Shown here: positions 36,906 through 48,339 of the stretch, piece by piece
Layout of the letters: each line of letters begins with the position of its first letter
How positions within the stretch are numbered: the first letter of the stretch is position 1
NCBI RefSeq assembly: GCF_958979055.1
Contig: NC_084892.1
Coordinates: 3,489,501 to 3,553,500 of the forward strand
Direction: 5' to 3'
From: Alnus glutinosa
Lineage: Eukaryota > Streptophyta > Magnoliopsida > Fagales > Betulaceae
Length of the DNA: 64,000 nt
Position numbers and translations under genes: made by a program
The notes under the pieces: generated by a model
Seen by the model: only the letters and a program-made list of their open reading frames with translations
Told to the model about the DNA's origin: nothing
The model's database searches: none

Positions 36906-37609
36906 TGAACTCTTAGATTTTTTTTTTTTTAAACGAAAGACCTGAGTATTTCATTGATCAAATATCACGAGCATACAACTCTTACATCATAAAACATAAA
37001 GTTATGCAAAATCATAGCCACATGCTATGAGGTTACATAGTCATAGATACAAACAAAATTCTTAAAATAAAGTGGTATATATGACTTTCATTTTCTGCTA
37101 ACCCATGTACAAAATAGTTAAAAAGTAAATTTGCTCCGAGCATACTAAATCTAAGACAATGGTAACCAAATATTCTAAAAAATTATTTAAACCGGTCGTG
37201 AGAGATAATTCCTCACACCGAACTATCCAGGCCATGAGAGATAACTCCTCACACCTGACTAACCTTCATTCCATAGATCATTCATGATGGCAAATCTAAA
37301 GAGAAGAAAACTTTTATTCAAAACAAAAAAAGGACAAATAAATAGCAACGACGGCTAAGGAGGAGATGTCATAGCATGGAAGTAGATTGACGGATGCATA
37401 GCGGAGAGGCTAAAATTACTGATCTAGTCAGATAACACCTACAAACAAAAGAAAAAAGCAGAATGAAAGGAGAAGGGTAAGAGCGAAGAATAGAAAGGGA
37501 AATGGATAAGAGGAGAGAGCAGATATGCTACCTCTTTCTTTCAAGTCTATTTTTTGATAAGTAAAGTCTAGGGCCAGCTTCTCAGATTTGACGTGAACTC
37601 TTAGATTTT
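36906..37609 (-). mobile_element. Retroposon insertion (LINE/SINE-like) with 16-bp target duplication
   Basis: The 16-bp direct repeat tgaactcttagatttt occurs at 36906-36921 and at 37594-37609. The insert between them (36922-37593) starts with a T-run, i.e. a poly-A tail on the minus strand, directly following tgatcaatgaaatactcagg when read in that direction. Poly-A plus a long target duplication indicates target-primed reverse transcription. I recognised no coding domain, so it may be a 5'-truncated LINE end or another retroposed sequence. Confidence 0.7.
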
Positions 37610-38874
37610 ATTTAGCTGACATGATAAAAATTTTAAGCCACAAATAAGAGGAAATAGAAGCAAAATCAGCTGGAGGTGGCCCTCTCCATGACATATAACC
37701 ACCCACGATGTGTAACAACAGCTGGGGTTGTTAACTGAAGCTGGTTTACAATTTTTAATTGAAGCAGGTAGATGCTACATAAGCTTAATTGGACCCTTAA
37801 TTAACCGATGATCATAATTAATTGGCGAAGAGTCAGGCCCAACTGAGGCTAGTAATCCTGTAAGTTCAACCTCATTTGGTCTCAAGGAAGTCTGAGTTTT
37901 GAATCAAACCCCAGTCTCCTGACCTTTTGATTTCTCTTTTAAGTCAATTGAAAAAGGCTAGAATTCAAGAAATTGTCGATTAAAGGTATTTTTGTTATTT
38001 TGAATAGTAGGAGTCGGACGTTGCAATTTTAATGGTAAATTTGAGGAAAGTTGTAAAAAAATTAAAAAATAAATAAATTGATGCGATAATTCACATAATA
38101 CTCACAACATTAATTATTAAAATTATGAAGTATTACGTCACAGTCCACGTTACACTTATCATGTTCACAAATTAACGTAACAATATATATGACAATTATT
38201 ATATTAACTATTAAATTATGTGACATTTGTTTTTATAAAATATTTACCAACATGTTAGTTTGTAAAGAAATTAATATTAGAAACTGTAATACCCCCGCCA
38301 TTTTCCTTTTCAAATTGCAGTAAAATTTATGTTTTCCTTTTTTGTTAAAGTAATATAAATAGTAATTCCGATGAGATTAACTTGACTAAAATTATGCTTA
38401 GATTCTCAATCAAACTTGTCCTAATTTAACATGATTTAAATTTCAGGGGCCCACCCCAAGTCATCAGTCCACCTAAGTTTCGCTAATATTCGGGGACCCA
38501 CAGGGTTTGGTCCCAGTAACACCAAATCAGAACACAACAACCATATATCCTCCCACTCGTTTGACCGCCACGTAATCACGCTCACGAATCCCGACCGCGT
38601 CCGATTTATTCTCCTCCTCCTCCTCTTTTCCTGTAGTCACTTTAGACGGCCTTGTACCAAGCGTACAGACTGTAGCGATCAGAAATCTACGAGTAGTAGT
38701 CATAGAGAAGCAGTAGTGGAGGCCATCAAAAAAAGCTCCTTCAAGGCTATGATTTGCTTTCCTCCCAGTCTCACTAACTCCCACAAATCTCTCCAGTCTC
38801 CAGATCCACTTCATTTCGCAGAAAACCAAAATTCATGAGGTTTTGGATCTAGGTTCTAGAACTTTCCAGTGATA

Positions 38875-41209
38875 ATGCCAAGGCAAAGCCGAGGGGGGAT
38901 GGACTTGATGATCCCCGGAAAGATCAGAAAGCGAGGGTGCACATCATCGGCGTCGTCCTCGTCATCGATAATCCAGAATTACAGGTTCAAGAGGGCAATA
39001 CTGGTGGGCGGCAAGAGGGGCGGATCGAGCACGCCCGTGCCTACGTGGAGGCTGATGAACTCTTCGCGATCTCCCGCGTCGTCTTCCGCAATGCGCAGGG
39101 CCGTGGAGTCGCCCAAGTACCCCGGCCATGGCGCCAGAACGAAGCCGGCGCAGGCGCCGGTGTCGGCAAGGAAGCTGGCGGCGACGCTGTGGGAGATGAA
39201 CGAGATGCCGTCGCCGAGCGTGAAGGAACGCGCGGACGAGAGGCGGCTCAGAGCCAGAGAGAGGATGGCCAGGTCCGTTCACTCCGGCTCTTTGCCTCCA
39301 CATTTGTCCGATCCGTCGCATAGTCCCGTTTCCGAGGTCCGTATTTGCTGAATTTCGCGATCTTGTCAATATTTTTTATTTGGTTGGGGAAATTGTTGTA
39401 CAACGGCATGGTTTTTGCAGAGAATGGATCGGTCGGGAACAGGTAGTCGCCGGAGAGGAACACCGTCTGGTTCCATATCTCAGAGGCTTAGGCTGACGGA
39501 CCACCATCATGTTGGACCTATTGACGCTCTAAGCAATGCCAGTTTAATGGAGGTACGAAGTATCAAATTTACTTCAACTTTTTTGATAGCTGCTAATTTT
39601 TTTCCACCTAAAACATGGTCACATTCACTGTGTATGATCATATGCAAAAGTCCTACATTGATTTGTATTAGGCTCAATTTTGTGATTATTTATAACATAG
39701 ACGGGTTAGCATTTTCTATATTGATTTGTATTCATTTCATGCAAAAGGAATTTTTTATTTACATATATCTGTTGTTTGATTTTGATGCAGATTGAGAGTA
39801 GCAGATCTCGAGCGCAGACTCCCAGTGCATCGACAGTCGGAGGGAAGACGCGCTTGAAGGATGTGAGCAATGCTCTAACCACATCCAAAGAGCTACTCAA
39901 GATTATCAACCGTGTGTGGGGTCATGAGGATCGGCCTTCGACGAGCATGTCCCTGATCTCCGCCTTACATGCGGAGCTGGAGAGGGCTCGTTTGCAGGTC
40001 AATCAGCTTATCCAAGAGCAGCGCTCGGATCAGAGCGAGATCAACTATTTGATCAAGTGTTTTGCGGAGGAGAAGGCAGCGTGGAAGAGCAAAGGGCAGG
40101 AAGCTGTTGAGGCTGCTGTCGAGTCCCTTGCGGGAGAGCTTGAGGTAGAGAGGAAGCTGAGGAGGCGGTTGGAGAGCTTGAACAAGAAGCTCGGGAGAGA
40201 GCTGGCGGACACAAAGGCGACTCTTGTTAAGGCGGTGAAAGAGCTTGAGAGTGAAAAGAGAGCAAGAGAGATAGTGGAGCAAGTGTGTGACGAATTAGCA
40301 AGGGATGTTGGCGAAGATGAAGCCCAAGTGGAGGAGCTGAAGAGAGAGTCCGTAAAAATTCGGAAAGAGGTTGAGGAGGAAAGGGGGATGATGCACTTGG
40401 CCAATGCTTTGCATGAGGAGAGAGCTCAGATGAAGCTCTCGGAGGCAAAGCATCAGGCTGAGGAGAAAAATGCAGCTGTTGATAAATTGAGGAATCAGCT
40501 TGAAGCTTTTCTGGGGACCAAGAGATTAATAGAAAGAGGGCGTAGTTCTGTGAGCCATCCCAATGATAAAGACATTGCTGCGTTGTTAAGTAGAGCTCGC
40601 TTCGGTTCCCATCCAAGTGAAGAGAAGGAAGAGGATGGAGGAGAAGTAGAAGATGGAGAAGAGTTTGAAGAAGATGACTCGGCTGCTGAGAGTGATCTTC
40701 ATTCCATAGAATTGAATATGGACAACCATAACAAGAGCTATAAGTGGATTCATTCTTCGGGGTTTGGTCGTGATCCAAGAATGGTTCAAATAGACGAAGA
40801 AGAAATCAAAGGAAGGAAATCTACATCCGGGAGAGCACCGAGGAGAAGCACTTCTCTGCAAAGGAGTATATCCGATGGAGTCGAACTTCATAACTTGGAT
40901 AGGTCAGACTGGGGGAGATTCTTGGAACTGGAAAAGCAAGCTCAGGGAAAGGGTTATGGGGATGAATTGCAGGGGTATAAATCAGTGAAGGGTCTGAGGG
41001 ACCAAATGTTGTCTAGCACTGGGATGGGTTCCCCCAGAGTTTATGCTAGTCCAACACGACAAATGGGGCCGCCACTGCCATGGCCTTCCCGTGATCTTGT
41101 CAATGCAGCTCAGGAGAGACCACCTGCGATGGTGCTGGGGAATGGTCCTAAGTCAAGGCTAGCAGAAGCCAGAGGTGAAAGCCATAATGCAAGAAAATCC
41201 AGGCGGTGA
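38875..41209 (+). CDS. Coiled-coil golgin/USO1-like protein
   Basis: Three exons: 38875-39336, 39421-39552, 39791-41209, all phase 0, giving 670 residues. The N-terminal about 200 residues are basic and Ser/Arg-rich, with the conserved-looking ARKLAATLWEMNEMPSPSV and a SISQRLRL segment. Exon 3 starts with SRAQTPSASTVGGKTRLKDV and then has a long acidic coiled coil (about residues 235-450; for example ELERARLQVNQLIQEQRSDQ and LAGELEVERKLRRRLESLNK). It continues with an acidic patch (EEKEEDGGEVEDGEEFEEDD) and a basic tail. This matches plant proteins annotated as intracellular protein transporter USO1-like (At3g11590), relatives of BRANCHLESS TRICHOMES; a cytoskeletal or trafficking scaffold role is inferred. 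The start is the first ATG in frame, and the upstream GTG at 38869 is ignored. Confidence 0.88.
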
Positions 41210-41813
41210 GAATGCTTTACTTGCATTCTCCACAGCCGCTTGACTTGTAATGATGGTGGATGCTTGCTATCCCTCATGGCAGCTCAAGTTGCGGCAATCG
41301 CTGCTCAATTTGCATTAGAATGTTTTCTGTTGGTAGGAACCTTTGTGTCAATAGCTCTTTTTGTAGAAAAACTTCTTCCAGTATTTATGTATTTCCCACT
41401 ATTTGCACCTTCTCTTTTGGCCCCTTGAAGGGCATTTATATCTGACCTTTTTGGAATTATTATGCCCAAAGTTATATGACTGAGCAATGTTCCCATACGG
41501 CTAGAGAGATGCCTCATGCCCTTACGACAAAATTGTTGCCTGCATCTATAATACAATTCCGGAGACTCTTGTCAACAAAGGGAAAAACCTTGTATTATTA
41601 AAAGAGATCTAATAGTCATAAATCAAGAAAGTAGAATTTTAACATTGTTAATGTATTTGGTTAAGTATATCGTGTTTTTGGTAAATACACTTTTTAGGAT
41701 TTTTTTTATTTTTTATTTTTATTATTATTTTTTAAAGAAGATATTTTGATTATTTTCTATAGAATATACCTACCTATTCTGAGAAAACTAAAATAGATGT
41801 AAAGCTTTACCTG

Positions 41814-41857
<44 letters not shown>

Positions 41858-42393
41858 TTATTTATTTATTTTTTTAAAAAAAAAATTATATTTTATAAGA
41901 TTTTTTTATTTTTTTTTCAAATTTTCTAAGAAGGCATTTTCTATAGAATACACTTATTCTGAGAAAACTAAAATAGATGTATAGCCATTTAAGATGGCTA
42001 TGCGGCCACTTTTAACTGTTTCTCTTTTTAATTTTTTTTTTAAATAAGAAGTTAGCTTTTATTCTTACATTAAGAATACCGTTTGAGTGGAGAACAGAAT
42101 ACAAATACAGACACAAAAATAGCACATGTTTGATGTATGGAATTTCATAAGCTAAAATCGCAAATATTCCTGGACTAACATATTCATCAAACTGTACCCC
42201 TGGGCGTACTCTGACCACCAAAATTGCCCAAGAAGAGCATCTATTCAACATGTTTGATTTCTTCAAATGTATTTGACATATTTACCCACTGCCTAACCTC
42301 TGTACATAAGATGAGATAATAAAAACCCTAATTTGGTGCCAAGAAGACTCAGAAATAGTTCCAGAACTCAAATATAGCACAGCTAAGTCACCA
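41210..42393. other. Convergent intergenic region (golgin-like / TCP-nitrilase)
   Basis: This holds the 3' ends of two convergent genes. It contains a TA tract (about 41816-41851) and poly-T/A-rich sequence, with a short duplicated phrase (attctgagaaaactaaaatagatgta, at about 41777 and 41954). No gene was seen. Confidence 0.5.
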
Positions 42394-44747
42394 TTACAGC
42401 TCATCAGGAACTTCTGTTTTCACAGCAGTTGTTAAGAAAATTGGATCAAGTCTATCCGGAGTCTGATCGACAAAGTTTGGTCCCAGACGATGCCCAATTC
42501 CACTAAAATCTAGCTTTGCTTGAGTAATCTCTCCAAGATCTGGAACATCAAATAGTGAACACAATTTTTTCAGATTTGGGAGACTACTTTGGTCAATCTA
42601 TCTTCCACCAAGCAAAAAAGGGGTTAAATTTTCAGATTTGGACAGTTCCAAATTGTTGGCAGTAAAGCAGATATAAATTCATACCTAGATCAGCTGAGAT
42701 GAGGGATTCCCCTTGGTAATTAGGTCCTGCCAGAATGGTCCCTGACGGTGATATAATAACACTACCTCCAGCGCATATGATTGTATCATCGGAGATGTCA
42801 CCATCTGAACCTCCAGAAACACCGTCTAGTGACGGAAGATAATCTTTTCTTCTACAGAATTGGTTGGCAGATAGAACAAAGCAGCTACCTTCTAGGGCAA
42901 TATGGGTCATTGATGACCGCCATATCTCCCTCGCTTCGGCCGTAGGTGCACAATATATTTCAATACCTACATATAGGGGCAGATGATTAAACAAAAGACT
43001 GAAGAACTATAGTTTGTAAGGAAGCTTTTGGATGTATGCAGTGACGATGTCAGGATTTTCCCTCGGTGCAAACTTTTAATAAATAAAAAATCTATAACTA
43101 CATTGCTTGGCATTGTTTTTCAATTCTTCATCGTCATAAGATTGACAGGACCCTTTTCCATGTCAATTTCAACACGGTTTTCCTTTAAACAAGGTTGTTC
43201 AATACCATCAATACTAGTTTCTTGACCAAGTGGTGTTGGCTCCAATGTTGGCTTTCTTGAGAAACTTATCCATACTTAATTCAAGAATAACAAATTAATC
43301 AACCCCAAGACTTTTATATATATCGCAACCTGACATGATTTTCCTACCAATTGATAAGGAGTTTGACTAAAATTATCAACACTAATGCTAATATGATACC
43401 TAAGTAAGATTAGAGATTGGGTTGTGGGTGCCATGTTGGCAACAAATTTGAAGAAACATCGCAAGTGCCTATCAAGCAAATGCGATGCCAGATGGATTGG
43501 AAGGGTGATATTTCGACCAACAACATTAAAATAGTTGCAAAAGTTTGTTTGTAACATTGTTGCAATTGAAAAAAACAGGGACAAGATGGAAACTTTTGGA
43601 CCAAAGCTTACTTAACCCAGTTCTTCATATTGCATAATGATAATGGTTGATGCGAATGACAACAGAGACAACATCAAATAGCACTAGGCGTTCTTTTCAA
43701 AGTAACTATGACAAAACAGTAAGCAGCAATGACAAAAGGAATACCTTTTCCGTACAATTCAGTTCTTAGAGAAGGCATTCTATTGTCCCAGCAAATGAGG
43801 CCACCTATTTTCCCGATTGGAGTCTCATGTACAGGCAGTAATGATTTCTCTCCTGACCGCCACACTGCACATTCTGATGCCATTGGCATGAGCTTTCGAT
43901 GTTTTCCAAGATAATGGCCAAGGGAATCAAAAAACAGAATGGCACTAAAGAGCGAACATTCAACTCTTTCAACTACTCCCATCACCAAGTGAACTTTATA
44001 TCTACCCGAGATTTCAGCAAGTCTGTCAACTTCAGGTCCTGTTTAAACAAATATCCAACATAAGTTTCACTGCAAGGAGAATAGAATTAGATTTGATAGT
44101 CAGTTCCAAGGGCTTTTCACTGCAAGAAGAATATAATTAGATTTGATAGTCGGTTCCATGGGTTTTTCACTGCAAGAAGAATAGAATTACATTTGATAGT
44201 CGGTTCATTGGTTGCAAAATGAAATAATACAGTGGGTAAAGCTTAAAGCTCAAATATGTACTAAGCATAAAGTTGTTAAACCTTGATTAGCAATTAGATA
44301 CTACTGCTACTTCTTTTCAGGTAGATGCAAAACTAATTCAAAAATTTTAGATTTAGAACCAATACATGCATGATGTGTCTATTACCCACATCTGTGATGT
44401 CTCGCAGCTCTATATTTTCTAAAGCAACTTTGCAGATTATCACAAGACAATCATTAATCTGTGGATGGCAACAGAACTGCATATTGTATTTTGTTTCCAC
44501 TTATCACTGGGTCCAGTGAAAACCGGACTTCTAATGTAGGAACTACTCTTGAATTTGTATAAAAGTGTAGCTAAAATATTTTAAAACCTATATAACATCA
44601 ACTTCGTAAGGCTTCCTTATGCTTGAAACAAATGAAAGAGAGTATTTATTGATCAACAGAGATTAATTCTTGGCTCCTGCTAATAGGGCTAAACAACTGG
44701 ACAATTAAGTGCTCAGTAAGACTAGTGAATGACTAAGCCCACGCGAA

Positions 44748-44809
<62 letters not shown>

Positions 44810-46485
44810 GTTAACTTTTTTATGGCAAAAGATATCATTTCTTTTTTTCTTTTCGATTAGTATGACAAAGTACATAATATGGCAGAAACAAATGAACAAA
44901 CACGATAGAGAAAGTCCCTACGAGGTTTGTGTATTATAAACTCCACAACTTTGCAGGAGTTAGCTGCCAGAACACATGCTCAAGCACATCTACACATGGT
45001 AATTTAGTGTCTGCAGTTCCGAAATTTACACCAAGAATCACATATTTCAGACATATTTGGCATGTAAAGTTTGTGCAAGAGGCGACAGCTTCATTTTAAT
45101 GGAAAGGGTTTGTACCTGGCACATCAATAGCTGAGGCCAGATACTTTTGGAACTCCTTGTTTGATAGATGGGTTTCTGAAGGAGCCTCAAACATCACCCC
45201 ATGTGGATAACCACCAACAAATGCTTCTGGAAACACAACTAGTTGCGAGCCATATGCAGCAGCACCAGCAATCAATCTCTCTGCCTTATCTGCTCACAAT
45301 ATCAGGAAAGGTTTTAATGATAACAAGCACAGAAACCGTATTAACTAAACTCTCTTTGGCAGATGGACCCCTTAAAGGCACTATAAAGCAATGAATTTGC
45401 CATCTTAGGCTGTAATTGCGAGTTTGTGACAACAATTGGAAAGTTACAGAACTAGCTAGATTTATCAATGAACGTAAAGTACAGTATAAAAATTATGTCC
45501 CACAATCAGTCCCCTTGAGGGCAAAGTGAATAAGGAAAAACCCACAATCAGGACATAACATTCTATTCCCCGTGCTTCCTACTTGATTCATCTAATTTTC
45601 TCAGCGGAAAAAAAAAATTTGTCATTTTCATGGCACACAATCAAAATGATTCCCCTAAACCACCCTGAAGAATGGTTCAAAACATTTACTTTTATAATCT
45701 TCATAAATTCCTTTTTTTCTTTAAATGCTCCAGATTGGTTATGAGTTAAAATCTTCCGCATGTGGGAAAAGTACTAAGTGCAAGGACCTGAACACACACC
45801 CGATTGCATGGGACATCCAAAAACCAGAATCTTTCTTTCACAATTACCAAATCCAAAACAATCACCCTCTTTTTTAAGTTACTTAGAGTCAGAGAAGAGG
45901 GACCACTTTGGTCCCACATGATGAAAATCTAAAATTTCGAAGCATAAACCTAACTTTTTATGGGAGTAAATAACATAAGTTTCATTCCTCTTCCCACATT
46001 TTCCAGTCAACCAATCAAAAACATCAGAAATGGGTAAGAGGGGCTCACTTACCCAACGTTGCCGGGGTATCGTAGAACACCGTAGAAGCCTGAACCACAG
46101 TGGCCCTGACCGTGGGCCTTGGGTTAAGAGCCACGGCCTTCTGGTCCAAAACATCTTCCTGTACCCCAGTCGCGCACGTGGGTGAGGCCGTGCAGGTCGT
46201 GTTGCGAGCCAGGCGAGCCCGGGACGAGCCCGGGAGGACGAGGTCTGGACGGACCTGGTTGAGGAGCCACTGGATGGTCTGGCCATCGGAGCGGTGACCC
46301 AGCTCCTCCGTCAGCCGGAAAACACCTGGGCAGCAGTTCACCGGTATCCGGACCCGCCTGTGGCGCCCGTCCACCTTGGTGTGTCGGTCTACGGTGACAC
46401 GCCGGAGCTTCAGCTGTTTCTCTTGTCGTTCTTGTTTTGGCTGTTGAATACTATTCTCTGCGCTGCGTAGGGGCTGTATATCCAT
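42394..46485 (-). CDS. TCP domain - NIT4-type nitrilase fusion protein
   Basis: Five exons: 46485-46053, 45289-45116, 44038-43745, 42966-42685, 42539-42394; every junction is GT-AG, phase 1, total 442 residues. Residues 33-82 form a class I TCP DNA-binding domain: [17 protein letters not shown], then [18 protein letters not shown]. After a linker, residue 124 onward is nitrilase: [31 protein letters not shown] with catalytic Glu166, LGKHRKLMP with Lys251, ICWDNRMP with Cys285, then EIYCAPTA and [20 protein letters not shown]. The nitrilase half is complete and closest to NIT4, which converts beta-cyanoalanine to aspartate and asparagine. TCP and the nitrilase N-terminal strand share exon 1, and no Met lies between them. 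The start at 46485 is the first Met after the upstream untranslated-looking CA-rich leader; an in-frame Met at 46644 is less likely. A gene-model fusion is excluded by the open frame, but expression is unproven. Confidence 0.88.
44065..44212. repeat. Three-copy 50-bp tandem repeat in nitrilase intron 2
   Basis: Units start at 44065, 44115 and 44165, each reading tttcactgcaa(g/g)(g/a)aga then 'atttgatagtcggttc'. The array begins 27 bp upstream of the exon 3 acceptor (in gene orientation), so copy-number change would alter intron length only. Confidence 0.85.
44749..44802. repeat. Compound (GT)n(GA)n microsatellite
   Basis: About 11 GT repeats followed by about 16 GA repeats, in intron 2 of the TCP-nitrilase gene. 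Confidence 0.9.
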
Positions 46486-46661
46486 TATCTGCCACTCTTT
46501 GTTTTGTGTGTGTTTGTGTGTGTGATTTCTGCCTATGTAATATGTATGTCTGCTGGCTGGGTACTGTGCCTTGCACAAAAACAGAGCGAAGAATTGGAAA
46601 GGTAATGGATCTTTTGTCGAGGGAAAAAAAATACCACCATTCACCAGAAGTGTTTGGCCAT

Positions 46662-46705
<44 letters not shown>

Positions 46706-46769
46706 TTAAGTTTAGCAAAATTTTACTTGGCAAGGTTTCTAAAACTTACTGGCAAACTTTTTCTTATTA

Positions 46770-47125
46770 AGTTGATGGAATTTTTTTCAAATTAATATAT
46801 TAAATTGATGTTTATGTTTAGAACATTTTATTTTCACAAGCATTTGTAATTTTTACATATATTTTTAATAGAGCTTTGTATATGTGAAAATTACATGCTT
46901 TAAGAACAAATGTCAGTTTGATAGACATGTTTAAAAGAAGGAATTTGATTCATACACAACACCATTACAACAACCACACAACAATCTCTCACATGAGTGT
47001 GGGCCCCAGTGTGTGGGGTCCACCCTCATGTGAAGGGTTGTTGTGTGGTTGTTGTGTTGGTGTTGTAAATTTAACATTTTTCTTAAAAGAATTTCTTTCA
47101 ACCCACTTTAAAGAAAAACTTTGTC
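46770..47125. repeat. Dispersed repeat family B, copy 3
   Basis: It shares 'tagaacattttattttcaca', 'gtgaaaattacatgctttaa' and agaatttctttcaacccact with copies at 28600-28860 and 31330-31500. A 111-bp palindrome is inserted inside it. Confidence 0.45.
46956..47066. mobile_element. 111-bp near-perfect palindrome (foldback MITE)
   Basis: The left arm acaacaccattacaacaacc continues to cacatgag; the right arm is its near-exact complement ending ggttgttgtgttggtgttgt. The centre is itself inverted (gtgggcccca / tggggtccac). No clear target duplication was seen. Transcribed, it would form a long hairpin. Confidence 0.75.
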
Positions 47126-47562
47126 AACCCTAAATACTAGATAATGGCAAAAGAAAGAAAGAAGAAAACTACTAAGATGTTGTTTTCAAAATCTAAAGCT
47201 TGGTTTTGATAAATACTCTCCTTGGGCATTTGGATGAGAGTAAACTTTTAAGAATAGATGAGAGTAAGATTCTTGAGAATCCTAAAAGATTGCCTCATTT
47301 GGTTACATTTAAGTTGAGGAACTCCAAACACTCAAGGGAATGTGAATTCCTATCTAACCTCTTTTATAGGAAATGTGTGGATTCCCTTAGGGCTAGAGAG
47401 GTGAGAATCCACATTTCCATGACATTGGGAATTTTTCTTTACAAAGACAAGAATGATCACATTCCCTTCGTTTTTAACTTTTTATTAATAAGCCGTTTAA
47501 GCCACAGCCTTTAATCCTTGAAAAACTCTCTCCCTCTCCATTGTATAAATGATTATACTTGG

Positions 47563-47744
47563 GAGTAATGCTAAACGTCATACCCATGTTCCTCTTGTGT
47601 CCCTCTAAAAATGATGTGGCTTTTAAAATCACCATGTGATCAAAATTCAATTTTGATCAATCACAAGCTCAATGGTGATTTTAAAAGTCACCTCATTTTT
47701 AGAGGGATACAAGAGGGACATGAGTATGACATGTAGTATTACTC
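47563..47744. mobile_element. Mutator-type MITE with 10-bp target duplication
   Basis: Inverted arms of about 75 bp: left gagtaatgctaaacgtcata; right arm on the minus strand gagtaatactacatgtcata. The element is flanked by ttatacttgg at 47553-47562 and 47745-47754. A 10-bp duplication and long inverted repeats fit a Mutator-like miniature element. It is 182 bp and non-coding. Confidence 0.82.
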
Positions 47745-48021
47745 TTATACTTGGATTATGCTATACTTTTGCCATGGTTTTTTTTCTTATTGCTACTTTT
47801 TGGGTTTGATTGTGACCATTTACAAAATTTGTATACAAAAGTGAAGAATTATTTTATTCCACTTGAAAAGCAAATGAATGTAAAATCTGTATATAAAAGT
47901 GACGAACTATTTTTATTTTAGAAAAAAATAAAAATGAACGGATTTTATTTGGTTATGGATAATATATATAAATCAAGTAGTATTTGATAGTTTACATATT
48001 GGGAAATGAAAGAAAAACCAC

Positions 48022-48022
<1 letters not shown>

Positions 48023-48103
<81 letters not shown>
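48023..48103. repeat. (TA)40 microsatellite
   Basis: About 80 bp of uninterrupted TA, the longest in the window; able to extrude as a cruciform. Confidence 0.95.
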
Positions 48104-48105
<2 letters not shown>

Positions 48106-48339
48106 CAAATAAATTAGTTTTATTCTTCCCTGTCATTTTTTGTTTTAACTTTTAAATAATTTTGTAACAAAGGGCCTTATGCACTCAAAAAGAGGCCCTT
48201 AAAAAGAGAAACATAAAGATATTTTAGAAAATAATAATTCTAACATGATGCTTAAAAGTAAACCAAATATTTCTAAAAAAAAAGAAAAAAAAGAAAAAAA
48301 AAAAAAAAAGAAAGAAAAGAAGAAGAAGAAGAAAGTAAA

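Larger units (their letters stand above)
33943..38874. other. Intergenic region between the S28 and golgin-like genes
   Basis: Divergent promoters of the S28 gene (-) and the golgin-like gene (+) lie at its two ends. It holds a foldback MITE (34428-34552), poly-A and TA tracts (about 35913-35941 and 36021-36042) and a retroposon with a 16-bp target duplication (36922-37593). No further gene was recognised. Confidence 0.5.

Noticed and set aside
38962-39369. Minus-strand Arg-rich frame over golgin-like exon 1
   Set aside because: Shadow of a GC-rich coding exon with low-complexity composition.
40227-40778. Minus-strand 183-codon frame over the golgin-like coiled coil
   Set aside because: Complement of Glu/Lys-rich codons giving Leu/Ser/Pro-rich nonsense.
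46486-46644. N-terminal extension of the TCP-nitrilase from the upstream in-frame ATG 46644
   Set aside because: The extra 53 residues come from a CA-rich, low-complexity leader ([11 protein letters not shown]) with no domain; the Met at 46485 directly precedes the TCP-like N-terminus.
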